From positions 1 through 35,901 of the IMG/VR virus record IMGVR_UViG_3300014887_000001: a stretch of DNA of 35,901 bases. One strand, written 5' to 3'. The DNA is from a virus. Position 1 is the stretch's first letter; each line of letters begins with the position of its first letter. Shown piece after piece: positions 28,885 to 35,869 of the stretch. Position numbers and translations under genes: made by a program. The notes under the pieces are model-generated. The model was given only the letters and a program-made list of their open reading frames with translations, had not been told where the DNA came from and ran no database searches.

Positions 28885-29121
28885 ATGAACATAAGTAAAA
28901 TTCCTAAACATATTAAGAAGCGTCTTGATGCGTGGCTTAAAACAACAGCGAAAATCCTTAATCTTGACAAGAAACAACTTGCATGGATTAGCTGCCACGA
29001 CGGAAAATTTCGCTTATATCATTTTCTAGATAGAGATAAAACCGTGGCGGAAACCATTTTAACAATTGAAATAAACATGTTCGAGGTAAAAAGATATGAC
29101 GAGCCGTGGAAATACGAGTAA
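28885..29121 (+). CDS. Unknown 78-residue protein
   Basis: ATG 28885 is preceded by AGGTGATAAC, a strong site. A basic helix (IKKRLDAWLKTTAKILNL) is followed by strands (LAWISCHDGKFRLYHFLD) and TVAETILTIEINMFEVKR. Small soluble fold, no metal site. Overlaps the next gene by 26 bases. No family recognised. Confidence 0.55.
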   Translation: MNISKIPKHIKKRLDAWLKTTAKILNLDKKQLAWISCHDGKFRLYHFLDRDKTVAETILTIEINMFEVKRYDEPWKYE

Positions 29122-29455
29122 AAAAGGAGATGTTTGTTTAGGATGTTGGGAGGCTTGGAAACAGTATGCTTACGACCAGCTTCCACATAAGAACTGCGAG
29201 CTATGTGAACTGGAAGGAAAAAAGCGTAAGGCCCATCAAATAGTGTGGATAGACCAGCTCGAATTCTACTATGTTTGTGATTGGCGTAACCATTGGGATG
29301 AAAATCCGTATTGGACCGGTGGCACAAACCCGCTGCCACACTACTGTCCCTACGGCAGTAAACGGCCTAAAAACTGTTATTTCACGGTTAAACGACTAAA
29401 AGCAAAATACACCACACCGACCAAAGAATTTTTTGAACAAGTAGATAAAAAGTAA
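29096..29455 (+). CDS. Cysteine-rich 119-residue protein
   Basis: ATG 29096 after GAGGTAAAAAG, overlapping the previous gene. Eight cysteines in pairs: CLGCWEAW, NCELCELEG, YYVCDWRNHW, then HYCPYG and NCYFTVKR. The pattern suggests one or two bound metals, as in HNH-type or treble-clef proteins, but no HNH triad is clear. Rich in aromatic residues. Last gene before the triple-palindrome region. Confidence 0.55.
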   Translation: MTSRGNTSKKGDVCLGCWEAWKQYAYDQLPHKNCELCELEGKKRKAHQIVWIDQLEFYYVCDWRNHWDENPYWTGGTNPLPHYCPYGSKRPKNCYFTVKRLKAKYTTPTKEFFEQVDKK

Positions 29456-29460
29456 AACTT

Positions 29461-29576
29461 TATACATTGTATAGATTTCACGGTTTGAAATTTATACTTA
29501 AGTATAAAGAAAAGTGTAAATCTAAGATTTTCGTCGGCTGTTTCAAAAACTCAAAATTTTATACGCAAGTATAAAA
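29461..29576. promoter_or_regulatory. Three TATAC/GTATA palindromes
   Basis: TATACATTGTATA (29461-29473), TTTATACTTAAGTATAAA (29491-29508, perfect) and TTTTATACGCAAGTATAAAA (29557-29576) share TATAC-N-GTATA arms, a family not seen elsewhere in the window. No gene fits in 29456-29624. A TATA-like AAATTTATATGA near 29588-29599 lies downstream, so the repeats probably control the next gene. Confidence 0.6.
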
Positions 29577-29624
29577 ATAGAAAAAGTAAAATTTATATGA
29601 AAAGTAACAATAGTAACAATAGGG

Positions 29625-29885
29625 ATGAAAATGCCGAAAAAACAGAAAATTGCAGAATTTCGAAAAGGTGACATTACAATAAAAATATACGATAAAACCG
29701 TTTTAACCGAATTGTTAGAAAAGTTTGTTAAGAACGAAAAAACTCAAAAAGAAACAAATATGCCGAAACACCTGCAAGACTACTGTAGAAAATTATACAA
29801 CCGGTTTCTAAATGAAGGTGACATTGAACGAGCTGAAATTGTGAAAAACGCATTAGCGGTTCTAGGTGTAAACGTGGAGGCATAA
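29625..29885 (+). CDS. Unknown 86-residue protein
   Basis: ATG 29625 lies about 30 bases from the TATA-like box, so the mRNA may be almost leaderless; ATG 29631 is an alternative. A strand-rich start (AEFRKGDITIKIYDKTV) is followed by helices (ELLEKFVKNEKTQKE, LQDYCRKLYNRFLNEGDIERAEIVKNALAVLG). The helical part resembles TPR-like pairs or small DNA-binding folds. Partial operators (GTAACAATAGTAACAATAG, 29603-29621) precede it. Function unknown. Confidence 0.55.
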   Translation: MKMPKKQKIAEFRKGDITIKIYDKTVLTELLEKFVKNEKTQKETNMPKHLQDYCRKLYNRFLNEGDIERAEIVKNALAVLGVNVEA

Positions 29886-29887
29886 AA

Positions 29888-29989
29888 ATGAAAAAGGTGG
29901 AACAAACATATAGAAACGCGATTCTATTTACAGGGCTCGCAACAATAATAATCATTATAATTATTATTATAATTGTAAATTGGATTTAA
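29888..29989 (+). CDS. Single-helix membrane mini-protein, 33 residues
   Basis: ATG 29888, two bases after the previous stop. A short polar head (KKVEQTYRNAI) is followed by a membrane helix made mostly of isoleucine and ends VNWI. Such small proteins can act on host membrane complexes. The low-complexity ATT codons are a caution, but spacing and a possible AAGGTGG-like context from within the head fit an operon gene. Confidence 0.45.
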   Translation: MKKVEQTYRNAILFTGLATIIIIIIIIIIVNWI

Positions 29990-30007
29990 AATATAGGCGA
30001 TGATGAT

Positions 30008-30102
30008 GGTTGTGCCGCACACACACTCACAGTTTTTGGCCGTTATGCCGGTCCTTTATATTGCCGTCCATCCCTCATCCTGTGACCGAAATCGGCACAA
30101 CT
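30008..30102 (+). ncRNA. Third structured RNA candidate
   Basis: GTTGTGCCG (30009-30017) pairs with CGGCACAAC (30093-30101), nine pairs. Past an internal loop, TCACAG (30027-30032) pairs with CTGTGA (30080-30085). The mid-part can form GGC/GCC hairpins. TTTAAAATAT (29985-29994) fits a TATA box for a start near 30010-30018. Two closing helices and an internal loop resemble the other two RNAs, though the sequences differ. No reading frame spans it. GATGATG and CTGA at the ends look like C/D boxes but lie outside the stem. Confidence 0.5.
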
Positions 30103-30125
30103 GAGCTTAACAAAGGTGAAATCAA

Positions 30126-30296
30126 ATGAACCTATTAGACTTTAATGTTTTACAAAAAATAAAAACAGAACTAAGCGGCCACATCTATTTTAAATGTGCT
30201 TGCGGCGTGAAAACAAGTTTAATAGATTTAATTTGTAGCGGCGGTAAATGCCCTAAGTGTGGACATAAACTTGTAGATTTAAACGTGACACAATAA
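30126..30296 (+). CDS. Small zinc-ribbon protein, 56 residues
   Basis: ATG 30126 follows AAAGGTGAAATCAA, a good site. Residues FKCACGVKTSLIDLICSGGKCPKCGHKL give a C-x-C ... C ... CxxC set. The N-terminus is helical (FNVLQKIKTELSG). It lies between the RNA candidate and the portal gene. It may bind the RNA or DNA; no family recognised. Confidence 0.65.
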   Translation: MNLLDFNVLQKIKTELSGHIYFKCACGVKTSLIDLICSGGKCPKCGHKLVDLNVTQ

Positions 30297-30327
30297 TTTT
30301 ATAAAAAATAATGCGGGATAAAATATT
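30297..30327 (+). promoter_or_regulatory. Portal promoter, probably leaderless
   Basis: A TATA box (TTTTATAAAAAATA, about 30298-30311) is centred about 24 bases before the portal ATG, and no ribosome site lies between. The start codon would then be at or near the first transcribed base, so leaderless translation is likely. Confidence 0.5.
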
Positions 30328-32754
30328 ATGCCGCGTATATTCAAGTTTTTTAAACGGTCGAAACAAAACCCTTCATTAACTTATGATACGGTGGAGAAGG
30401 GTGTAGTCGACGCCGCCTATCAAAATATAACGGTTTATCAAGGTGTAAAAGAAAAAAGAAGTTACCGTAAAACCGTTACGCCCCACTGGTTTTGGCGTGC
30501 ACCTTACGGTGTCCCGCGGAAAGTAAACATATACGAAATACGGGAAATGGCTCAAACCGCGTGGTGCCGAATATGCATCGATACCCTTATCGACGAGGTT
30601 TGCAGCGTAGAATGGGACATCGTTCCAAAAGACCCGAAACACGTCAACAACCCCATCGTTTTAGAACACTGCCGTATAGTTAAACGGTTTTTCGAAAACC
30701 CAAACATTAACGACGAAAGCTTCGAACAAATACTACGGCAAGTCGTAAGAGACATTTTAGAGATAGATGCCGGTGTTATCGTTAAGGTTTTCGACGAAAA
30801 AGGCCAACTACGTGAAATTTACGCCGCAGACGGAGCCACATTTCTTAAAAAGGTTGATGAACACGGCGTGGTACAAGGCTACTATCAATATAGCTTTAAA
30901 AACCCGCAATCCAAACCGATATTTTTCACGGAAAAAGAAATCGTCTATATCATGCAAAATCCGCGGTCATATTCTTGTTACGGTTTCTCACCTGTACAAT
31001 CCATTTTAACCGTCGTAAAAACATTAATTAAAAGCTTAGAGTGGAACGAGAAATATTTCAGCGAAAGCATACCCAGCGGCGTACTATCTTTATTGGACAT
31101 AAGTGAAACAGAGTTTGAGAACTTTATTAGATGGTGGGAAACAGAGGTAAAAGGAAAACCCCACAAACTACCTATCATTAACCGTGATTTTAAATGGCAG
31201 CAGTTCACGCTTACAAATAAAGAAATGCAGTTTTTAGAAAGTCAAAGATGGTATTTCAAGCTCGTAATGGCGGCTTTTAAAGTTACACCGAACGAGCTGG
31301 GATTAACGGAGACGGTTAACCGGGCCACAAGCGAGGAGCAAAGCGAAGTTTTCCGACGTAAAGGTTTAGGACCCTTACTGAGACTTTTAGAATATCACAT
31401 TAACACGGAGATTATTCCGGAGTTCGGTTTCGACGACGTTATGTTTAAGTTTGCACCGCACCGCGACCGTTTCGAAAAAGAACGGCAAATAGCAATATGG
31501 GAACGTGAAATAAGAACCGGCCTTAAAACAATAAACGAAGTCCGCCGAGAAATGGGGTTAGACCCGGTTCCATGGGGCAACAGACCTCTTTTTATGCCGC
31601 AAAACTACCCGTTCGAATCCGTAACCGGAACACAACCATCAATACCGCCAATAACACTCGCAAATAAAAAAGCCTTAACAACCGATAATCCCATTATACC
31701 GAGCGAGAACACCGAGACCAATGTCACACCTGTGACACACCGCGACGAATTCTACAAACTCCCAAACCCAAGCAGCGACCCACGGGACCCACGGGAAATA
31801 TGGGGCCTAAAAACCTTCGAAAAAAAGTTCACCGAGGACCTGCAGAAACTGTTTAAAAAACATGTAAACGAACTCATAAATTTCCTTAAAAGCGAGAAAT
31901 TCGCGGAAGCCATGAAACAGCTTAACGGTAAACCCCTACTGGAAAAGGATGTTAAAGTTTTCCGGGACCTTATTGAAAAGGTTTTAAGCGGCCACGCCCA
32001 AGAGTTCAAAGAGTTCCTTAAAAAATACATGTTAAACGCCATTTTGCTAGGTTTCCGTAAAGCCGCCCAAGAACTCAACTTAGAGGCCACCTTCGACTTG
32101 GAGGACCCGTTAGCCGTACATTACATTGAAACTTATACGCAGCTTTTAGCTACAAGTAAATACGAGCAGGTAAGAGACCGTATAAGAAACGTTTTAATCG
32201 AAGGCCTGCAAACCGGCCTATCAATAGATAAAATGGGCGAACTAATAAAAGAGGAGTTTAGCACGTTAACGGACTGGGAAGCCGAGAGAATCGCACGTAC
32301 AGAAACAATAAGAGCGTCGAATATGGGCCGTTTAATCGGCTACCAAAAATCAGACGTGGTTGAAGGTAAGCAGTGGATTGTAACTTACGATGACCGTACG
32401 TGTCCCGACTGCCTTGAAATGGCGAACCAAAAAGTCCCGCTGCTATCTAAGTTTATTTCGCCGCGTTTCGGTCAAATAGATGTGCCACCCTTACATCCAA
32501 ACTGCCGCTGCACAATCGTACCGGTAATAAGTAAAAACGCGATTCTAACCGAAGACGGCCGCTACATCAAAAAAACAAAGACCATGATTGAACTTGAACA
32601 AAAATATAACATTAATATATATGATTATTTGCGGGAAAAATATAGTAGCGGTTTAAGTACGCGTAAAATTGCCGACGAGCTCGGTGTAACTCATTTTGCC
32701 GTTTATAGTTGGCTTAAACTTTTTGGATTAATAAAAAATGGTGGTAAAAAATGA
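30328..32754 (+). CDS. Portal protein fused to MuF-like domain and C-terminal helix-turn-helix
   Basis: An 808-residue protein. Residues 40-430 follow the portal pattern (APYGVPRKVNIYEIREMAQT, YGFSPVQSILTVVKT, KVTPNELGLTETVNRATSEEQ). About residues 640-730 match MuF/head morphogenesis modules: ERIARTETIRASNMGR, then CPDCLEMANQKVP (near 692) and HPNCRC (near 723), a metal site. The last 45 residues (STRKIADELGVTHFAVYSWLKL) form a helix-turn-helix. Fusions of portal and MuF are known; the DNA-binding end is not common. It may help to link capsid and viral DNA. A parS-like site lies at 31722. Confidence 0.9.
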   Translation: MPRIFKFFKRSKQNPSLTYDTVEKGVVDAAYQNITVYQGVKEKRSYRKTVTPHWFWRAPYGVPRKVNIYEIREMAQTAWCRICIDTLIDEVCSVEWDIVPKDPKHVNNPIVLEHCRIVKRFFENPNINDESFEQILRQVVRDILEIDAGVIVKVFDEKGQLREIYAADGATFLKKVDEHGVVQGYYQYSFKNPQSKPIFFTEKEIVYIMQNPRSYSCYGFSPVQSILTVVKTLIKSLEWNEKYFSESIPSGVLSLLDISETEFENFIRWWETEVKGKPHKLPIINRDFKWQQFTLTNKEMQFLESQRWYFKLVMAAFKVTPNELGLTETVNRATSEEQSEVFRRKGLGPLLRLLEYHINTEIIPEFGFDDVMFKFAPHRDRFEKERQIAIWEREIRTGLKTINEVRREMGLDPVPWGNRPLFMPQNYPFESVTGTQPSIPPITLANKKALTTDNPIIPSENTETNVTPVTHRDEFYKLPNPSSDPRDPREIWGLKTFEKKFTEDLQKLFKKHVNELINFLKSEKFAEAMKQLNGKPLLEKDVKVFRDLIEKVLSGHAQEFKEFLKKYMLNAILLGFRKAAQELNLEATFDLEDPLAVHYIETYTQLLATSKYEQVRDRIRNVLIEGLQTGLSIDKMGELIKEEFSTLTDWEAERIARTETIRASNMGRLIGYQKSDVVEGKQWIVTYDDRTCPDCLEMANQKVPLLSKFISPRFGQIDVPPLHPNCRCTIVPVISKNAILTEDGRYIKKTKTMIELEQKYNINIYDYLREKYSSGLSTRKIADELGVTHFAVYSWLKLFGLIKNGGKK
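31722..31737. repeat. parS-like palindrome, coding copy in portal
   Basis: TGTCACACCTGTGACA with centre CC, read in frame as NVTPVT in the linker between portal and MuF parts. Confidence 0.8.
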
Positions 32755-33647
32755 GTTTGTTAAATGTTTCTGAAGCCGCGGTTCAATATGTGGACCCGCA
32801 TGTTTTGAAGCCGCATCCCGAAAATAAAGTTATCTACGAGGAGCGAAGCGACGAAGAACTCATGGAAAGCATTAAGAAAAACGGTATTTTGCAGCCGCTT
32901 ATAGTTCACAGCGACTACACTATTGTAAGCGGTCATCGACGCTGGAAAGTTGCTTTAAAACTTAACATGCCTAAGGTGCCGGTGATAATCTTAGATTTCG
33001 AGAACACTACAATAGCTATGATAGAATATAACCGGTACCGTGTGAAGACGCCGCGGGAACTCTACATGGAAGCACAAGTTTTACGCCGTGAACTTGAAAA
33101 AGAAGCGAAAAGAAAACAGCTGGCCCAGTTAAAACAGTTTAAAGATAAAATAACCGTTCCGTCACATTTGACGGAGCGGAAAATAGACACACGGGAAGAA
33201 GTGGCTAAACGTATAGGTGTTAGCACCGGGTATTTAACTATGCTTGAAACCATTTACAGGGAAGAAGAAAAACACCCGGAGATAGTTAGAAAAGTAGATA
33301 GAGGGGAAATACCGGTTTCACGGGCCTACAATATAATTAAAAGTAAGCTGCGGCCCGACATTGAAATACCGAACATTTTTTTAGGCAGGTTTTTCGCGGG
33401 TAAACAGCGTCTGGCAAAAGACATTATAGCACGAATACCGGAGCACACGGTTTACGTGGAGCCTTTCGGCGGTTTTTGCAGCGTTCTTTTAAATAAGCCG
33501 CCAAGCAACGTGGAAGTATACAACGATATTAGCCGCGACCTCGTAAATCTCATGTTATGCGTAAAAACCATACGCTTGAATTCATTTCACAACTATATAA
33601 TTTACCTTATAGCCGCGAGGTTTTCGGCTGGTTCTGTGACGAGGTAA
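32751..33647 (+). CDS. parB: ParB-like protein running into N-terminal part of a D12 methyltransferase
   Basis: Overlaps the portal stop. Residues 10-100 are a ParB/Srx domain: PHVLKPHPEN, IKKNGILQPLIV, and SGHRRWKVA (60-68), which matches the GxRR CTP-binding motif. Residues 140-170 are the helix-turn-helix REEVAKRIGVSTGYLTMLE. Residues 230-269 begin a methyltransferase: YVEPFGGFCSVLL (AdoMet site), VEVYNDISRDLVN. After V271 the frame leaves the family; the following 28 residues to 33647 are out of frame. No ParA is present. It is the obvious candidate to bind the parS-like sites. Confidence 0.8.
   Translation: MSLLNVSEAAVQYVDPHVLKPHPENKVIYEERSDEELMESIKKNGILQPLIVHSDYTIVSGHRRWKVALKLNMPKVPVIILDFENTTIAMIEYNRYRVKTPRELYMEAQVLRRELEKEAKRKQLAQLKQFKDKITVPSHLTERKIDTREEVAKRIGVSTGYLTMLETIYREEEKHPEIVRKVDRGEIPVSRAYNIIKSKLRPDIEIPNIFLGRFFAGKQRLAKDIIARIPEHTVYVEPFGGFCSVLLNKPPSNVEVYNDISRDLVNLMLCVKTIRLNSFHNYIIYLIAARFSAGSVTR
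33154..33179. repeat. 26-bp palindrome, copy 3 of 3
   Basis: CCGTTCCGTCA and TGACGGAGCGG arms around CATT, inside the parB coding region (read as TVPSHLTER). Being in the gene for a DNA-binding protein, it could serve autoregulation. It is the most symmetric copy apart from one A/G change. Confidence 0.7.
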
Positions 33648-34216
33648 AAAACACCGATTTTAATATACCGGATGTTATGAGGGCCGTAAAATTCTACTAT
33701 CTCACACAAGTAGGTTTCGCTGCTTTAAGTAGCTGGCCGCCTACAATAGGTAATTGGGGTTACTCGGTTGACGGCCGTAAAGTTCAAAGCCGCACCTACT
33801 ACAACCATGTTTTAAACGTATGGTATGCTGCTGCACGTCTGAGAAACGTTCACATAGATAACCGCGACTTTATACGGGTTATCGACGCATACGACACCGA
33901 GAACACGTTTTTCTATCTCGACCCGCCTTACTATGAAACGAAAGACGTAGTGGACACGAAGTTTAAAGAAACCGACCATCTACGTTTAGCTAAACAGCTA
34001 AAAAACACAGAAGCTAAATGGCTGATAACCTACAACGACCACCCAAAAATAAGAAAACTATACAAAGACTTTTACATAGAACCTATAACCGTACAAATGT
34101 CCGCCCCATCCGCAAAAGCCACCGACAACACCCGTCAACAATTCCCACAACTACTAATAACAAACTACAACCCCAAAAAAGAAACACTATTCCACAAAGC
34201 CGGAAACAAAAAATGA
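33557..34216 (+). CDS. D12-class DNA adenine methyltransferase, C-terminal part (frame-shifted)
   Basis: 219 residues in the -1 frame from the ParB reading. The sequence LEFISQLYNLPYSREVF continues exactly where the first part stops, and YLDPPYYETKD (120-130) has the DPPY catalytic motif; AKWLITYNDHP and PQLLITNY are late D12 motifs. A slip or a one-base insertion in the A5 run at 33563-33567 would join the halves into one protein of about 490 residues. The first ATG (33557) has no ribosome site. It could be a programmed shift, a phase-variable gene, a mutation, or a sequencing error. Confidence 0.75.
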   Translation: MRKNHTLEFISQLYNLPYSREVFGWFCDEVKNTDFNIPDVMRAVKFYYLTQVGFAALSSWPPTIGNWGYSVDGRKVQSRTYYNHVLNVWYAAARLRNVHIDNRDFIRVIDAYDTENTFFYLDPPYYETKDVVDTKFKETDHLRLAKQLKNTEAKWLITYNDHPKIRKLYKDFYIEPITVQMSAPSAKATDNTRQQFPQLLITNYNPKKETLFHKAGNKK

Positions 34217-34398
34217 AAGAAGTTTCAGTTATCTGTAAAAAATGTAAACGTTTCCTAGGCGATGCGAAAGTAAACGACGACTACCCGAAAAACTACATAT
34301 ATGTAACATGTATCTGGTGTAAGAAAAATGAAAATAAAAGTAAATGTATGCCCAATTTGCGGTGGAAAACTGAAAGAAAAGTCATGTTGGCTTTATGA
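34213..34398 (+). CDS. Small zinc-ribbon protein, 61 residues
   Basis: ATG 34213 overlaps the methyltransferase stop (ATGA). ICKKCKRFLG and VTCIWCKKN give two CxxC knuckles 27 residues apart. The last 20 residues overlap the next gene in another frame and are less protein-like, so the functional part is probably the first 45. It may act with the methyltransferase. Confidence 0.6.
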   Translation: MKEVSVICKKCKRFLGDAKVNDDYPKNYIYVTCIWCKKNENKSKCMPNLRWKTERKVMLAL

Positions 34399-34480
34399 CG
34401 CCGCTTCAGCCGAAATTATAGACGCTAAAGAATGGATATGTAAAAAATGTGGCTTCACCCGAATAATATCCCCCATCTAA
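34328..34480 (+). CDS. Small zinc-ribbon protein, 50 residues
   Basis: ATG 34328 to TAA 34478-34480. KVNVCPICGGKLKEKSCW and EWICKKCGFTRII provide two CxxC knuckles. The overlap of 71 bases with the previous gene is large, but both metal sites are complete. It ends the operon before a terminator region. Confidence 0.6.
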   Translation: MKIKVNVCPICGGKLKEKSCWLYDAASAEIIDAKEWICKKCGFTRIISPI

Positions 34481-34735
34481 ACTACCACAAAAATCTTAAG
34501 CAAAACAACCCAACCATAATATAATAAACCTAGCTGGGCCAACCCGGTCTTAACCAGACCCGACAACCCCTCAACCCCTTTTTTGTTTAATTTTTTAGGT
34601 TGGTGTTTGTTTTTTAATTTCTTTTAAACTTGGTTTTTGTAGATGTTATAGTTTTTGCTGCGGGGTTTATTACGGCATTTTATTATATATTGCTGCGGCT
34701 TATTTTGTTAGATTTATTTCAGCGAGGTTTCTAAA
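34481..34735. terminator. Operon end, T-rich terminator and late promoter
   Basis: No gene. C-rich DNA (CCAACC near 34510; CCCGACAACCCCTCAACCCC near 34560) leads into T-runs (TTTTTTGTTT, 34579 on; GTTTTTTAATTTC, 34608 on), a typical archaeal stop for the operon ending at 34480. CCAACC and GGTTGG (34599) could pair. Beyond, TTTATTATATATTG (34679-34692) is a TATA-like box for the protease-capsid operon at 34736, with GAGG at 34723 as ribosome site. GCTGCGG occurs twice (34658, 34692). Confidence 0.6.
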
Positions 34736-35869
34736 GTGAGCGGTGAACGTGAAATAATTAAGATGAGTGTGCCGTTTCAAGCGGTTATGGCGGCGACCGA
34801 CCAGAAAATTCTCGACGACGAACAAAGAATAATTGAGGGTTACGCTAGTACGGAGACGGTGGACCGGGAATATGAGATTGTCACACGTGAGGCGTTGAAG
34901 GAGGCCGCCCAAAAATACATGATGTTCCCAACTATCCGATATATGCATCAGAAGCAGCCTATTGGTAAGGCGTTGGACCTTAAAATCGACCACAAAGGCC
35001 TAAGACTTAAAGCTAAGATTTTGAAGGGGATTAAGGCGGCTGATGAAGCGTGGCAACTAGTCAAAGAAGGCATACTTAAAGCGTACAGTATTGGCGGCCG
35101 AATATTAGAGGCCGAACGCTACTATGACAAGACGTTGGGCCGCCCGGTCCGCAGAATAACGAAAATGGAACTATACGAGGTAAGTTTGGTGGATGTTCCG
35201 GCGAACCCGGAGACCCTTATCGAAGTGCTTAGTAAAAGTTTAGATTCGTTTGAAAAACCCGAGGTGGTGAAGGAAACGTCTCAAGAAACCGTGAAAGCAG
35301 GTAGTAGTTGCCGTGACCGTTACGTTAACCCGGATGGAACCTTTAAAAACGGGTTCGACGGGTGCGTAGAATATTTCATGAGATGTCGGGGTCTTAAAAA
35401 AGAAAACGCCCAGCGATTGTGTGCCTACATTGGTAGGCGGGCCGGTAAAATAAAGGCGGTTGACCCCGACGTCGAAAAAGAACTTGTCGATTTTATTTTG
35501 TTTAAAGAGGTCGAAGAGACCTCACAACAACAAGAACAACAAGAAGGAGGAGAAGAAACCGAAACGGAGGAGTCAAATTTGGAGGAAAGAATAAAAACAA
35601 TAGAGGAACGCCTAGCAAAAATAGAAGAAGTTTTGAGAGACCTGTGGCAGGAAAAACAAGAGCAAGCTGAGGCCGCCCAAGCACAGGCGGACGTCACACC
35701 TGTGACAATTAAGTCGCTAATCGAAAAAACCGTCGAAGAAAAATTGAAAGAGCTGCCGGTTAGGAAAGCCGTAAAGGAAAACGCGGCACCCGAACAAGAA
35801 GAAAAAACACCTAAAGAAGAAAGCATTTTGAAGATGGCTCTTAAAAAACGTTTTGGAGTTGATGAGTAA
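34736..35869 (+). CDS. Prohead protease with scaffold-like C-terminus
   Basis: A 377-residue protein from GTG 34736. The N-terminal 165 residues match HK97-type (S78) proteases: EGYASTETVDREYE, RYMHQKQPIGKAL (H71), LKAYSIGGRI (S118) and ELYEVSLVDVPANPE. Residues 185-235 form an extra cysteine-bearing domain (SSCRDRYVNPDGTF, DGCVEYFMRCRG). The rest is an acidic coiled coil (EERIKTIEERLAKIEEVL) as in internal scaffolds. Its stop overlaps the capsid gene across the circle join. Two parS-like sites lie at 34879 (left half) and 35692. Confidence 0.88.
   Translation: MSGEREIIKMSVPFQAVMAATDQKILDDEQRIIEGYASTETVDREYEIVTREALKEAAQKYMMFPTIRYMHQKQPIGKALDLKIDHKGLRLKAKILKGIKAADEAWQLVKEGILKAYSIGGRILEAERYYDKTLGRPVRRITKMELYEVSLVDVPANPETLIEVLSKSLDSFEKPEVVKETSQETVKAGSSCRDRYVNPDGTFKNGFDGCVEYFMRCRGLKKENAQRLCAYIGRRAGKIKAVDPDVEKELVDFILFKEVEETSQQQEQQEGGEETETEESNLEERIKTIEERLAKIEEVLRDLWQEKQEQAEAAQAQADVTPVTIKSLIEKTVEEKLKELPVRKAVKENAAPEQEEKTPKEESILKMALKKRFGVDE
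35692..35707. repeat. parS-like palindrome, coding copy in protease
   Basis: CGTCACACCTGTGACA, read in frame as DVTPVT; the first base is C in place of T. It is the last copy before the circle join. Confidence 0.75.

Noticed and set aside
30001-30106. A C/D box guide RNA
   Set aside because: ATGATGA and CTGA occur, but they lie outside the main stem and no C'/D' pair with proper spacing is present.
31752-32090. A 112-codon minus-strand frame opposite the portal gene
   Set aside because: It is antisense to a highly conserved portal/MuF region with strong coding pattern, and lacks start signals.
32751-33647. A classical ParABS partition system
   Set aside because: No ParA/Walker ATPase for partition is seen, and parS-like sites are spread around the genome rather than clustered by the gene.
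34018-34212. Upstream extension of the zinc-ribbon frame at 34213
   Set aside because: This part is the +1 shadow of the methyltransferase gene; the real start is the ATG at 34213.
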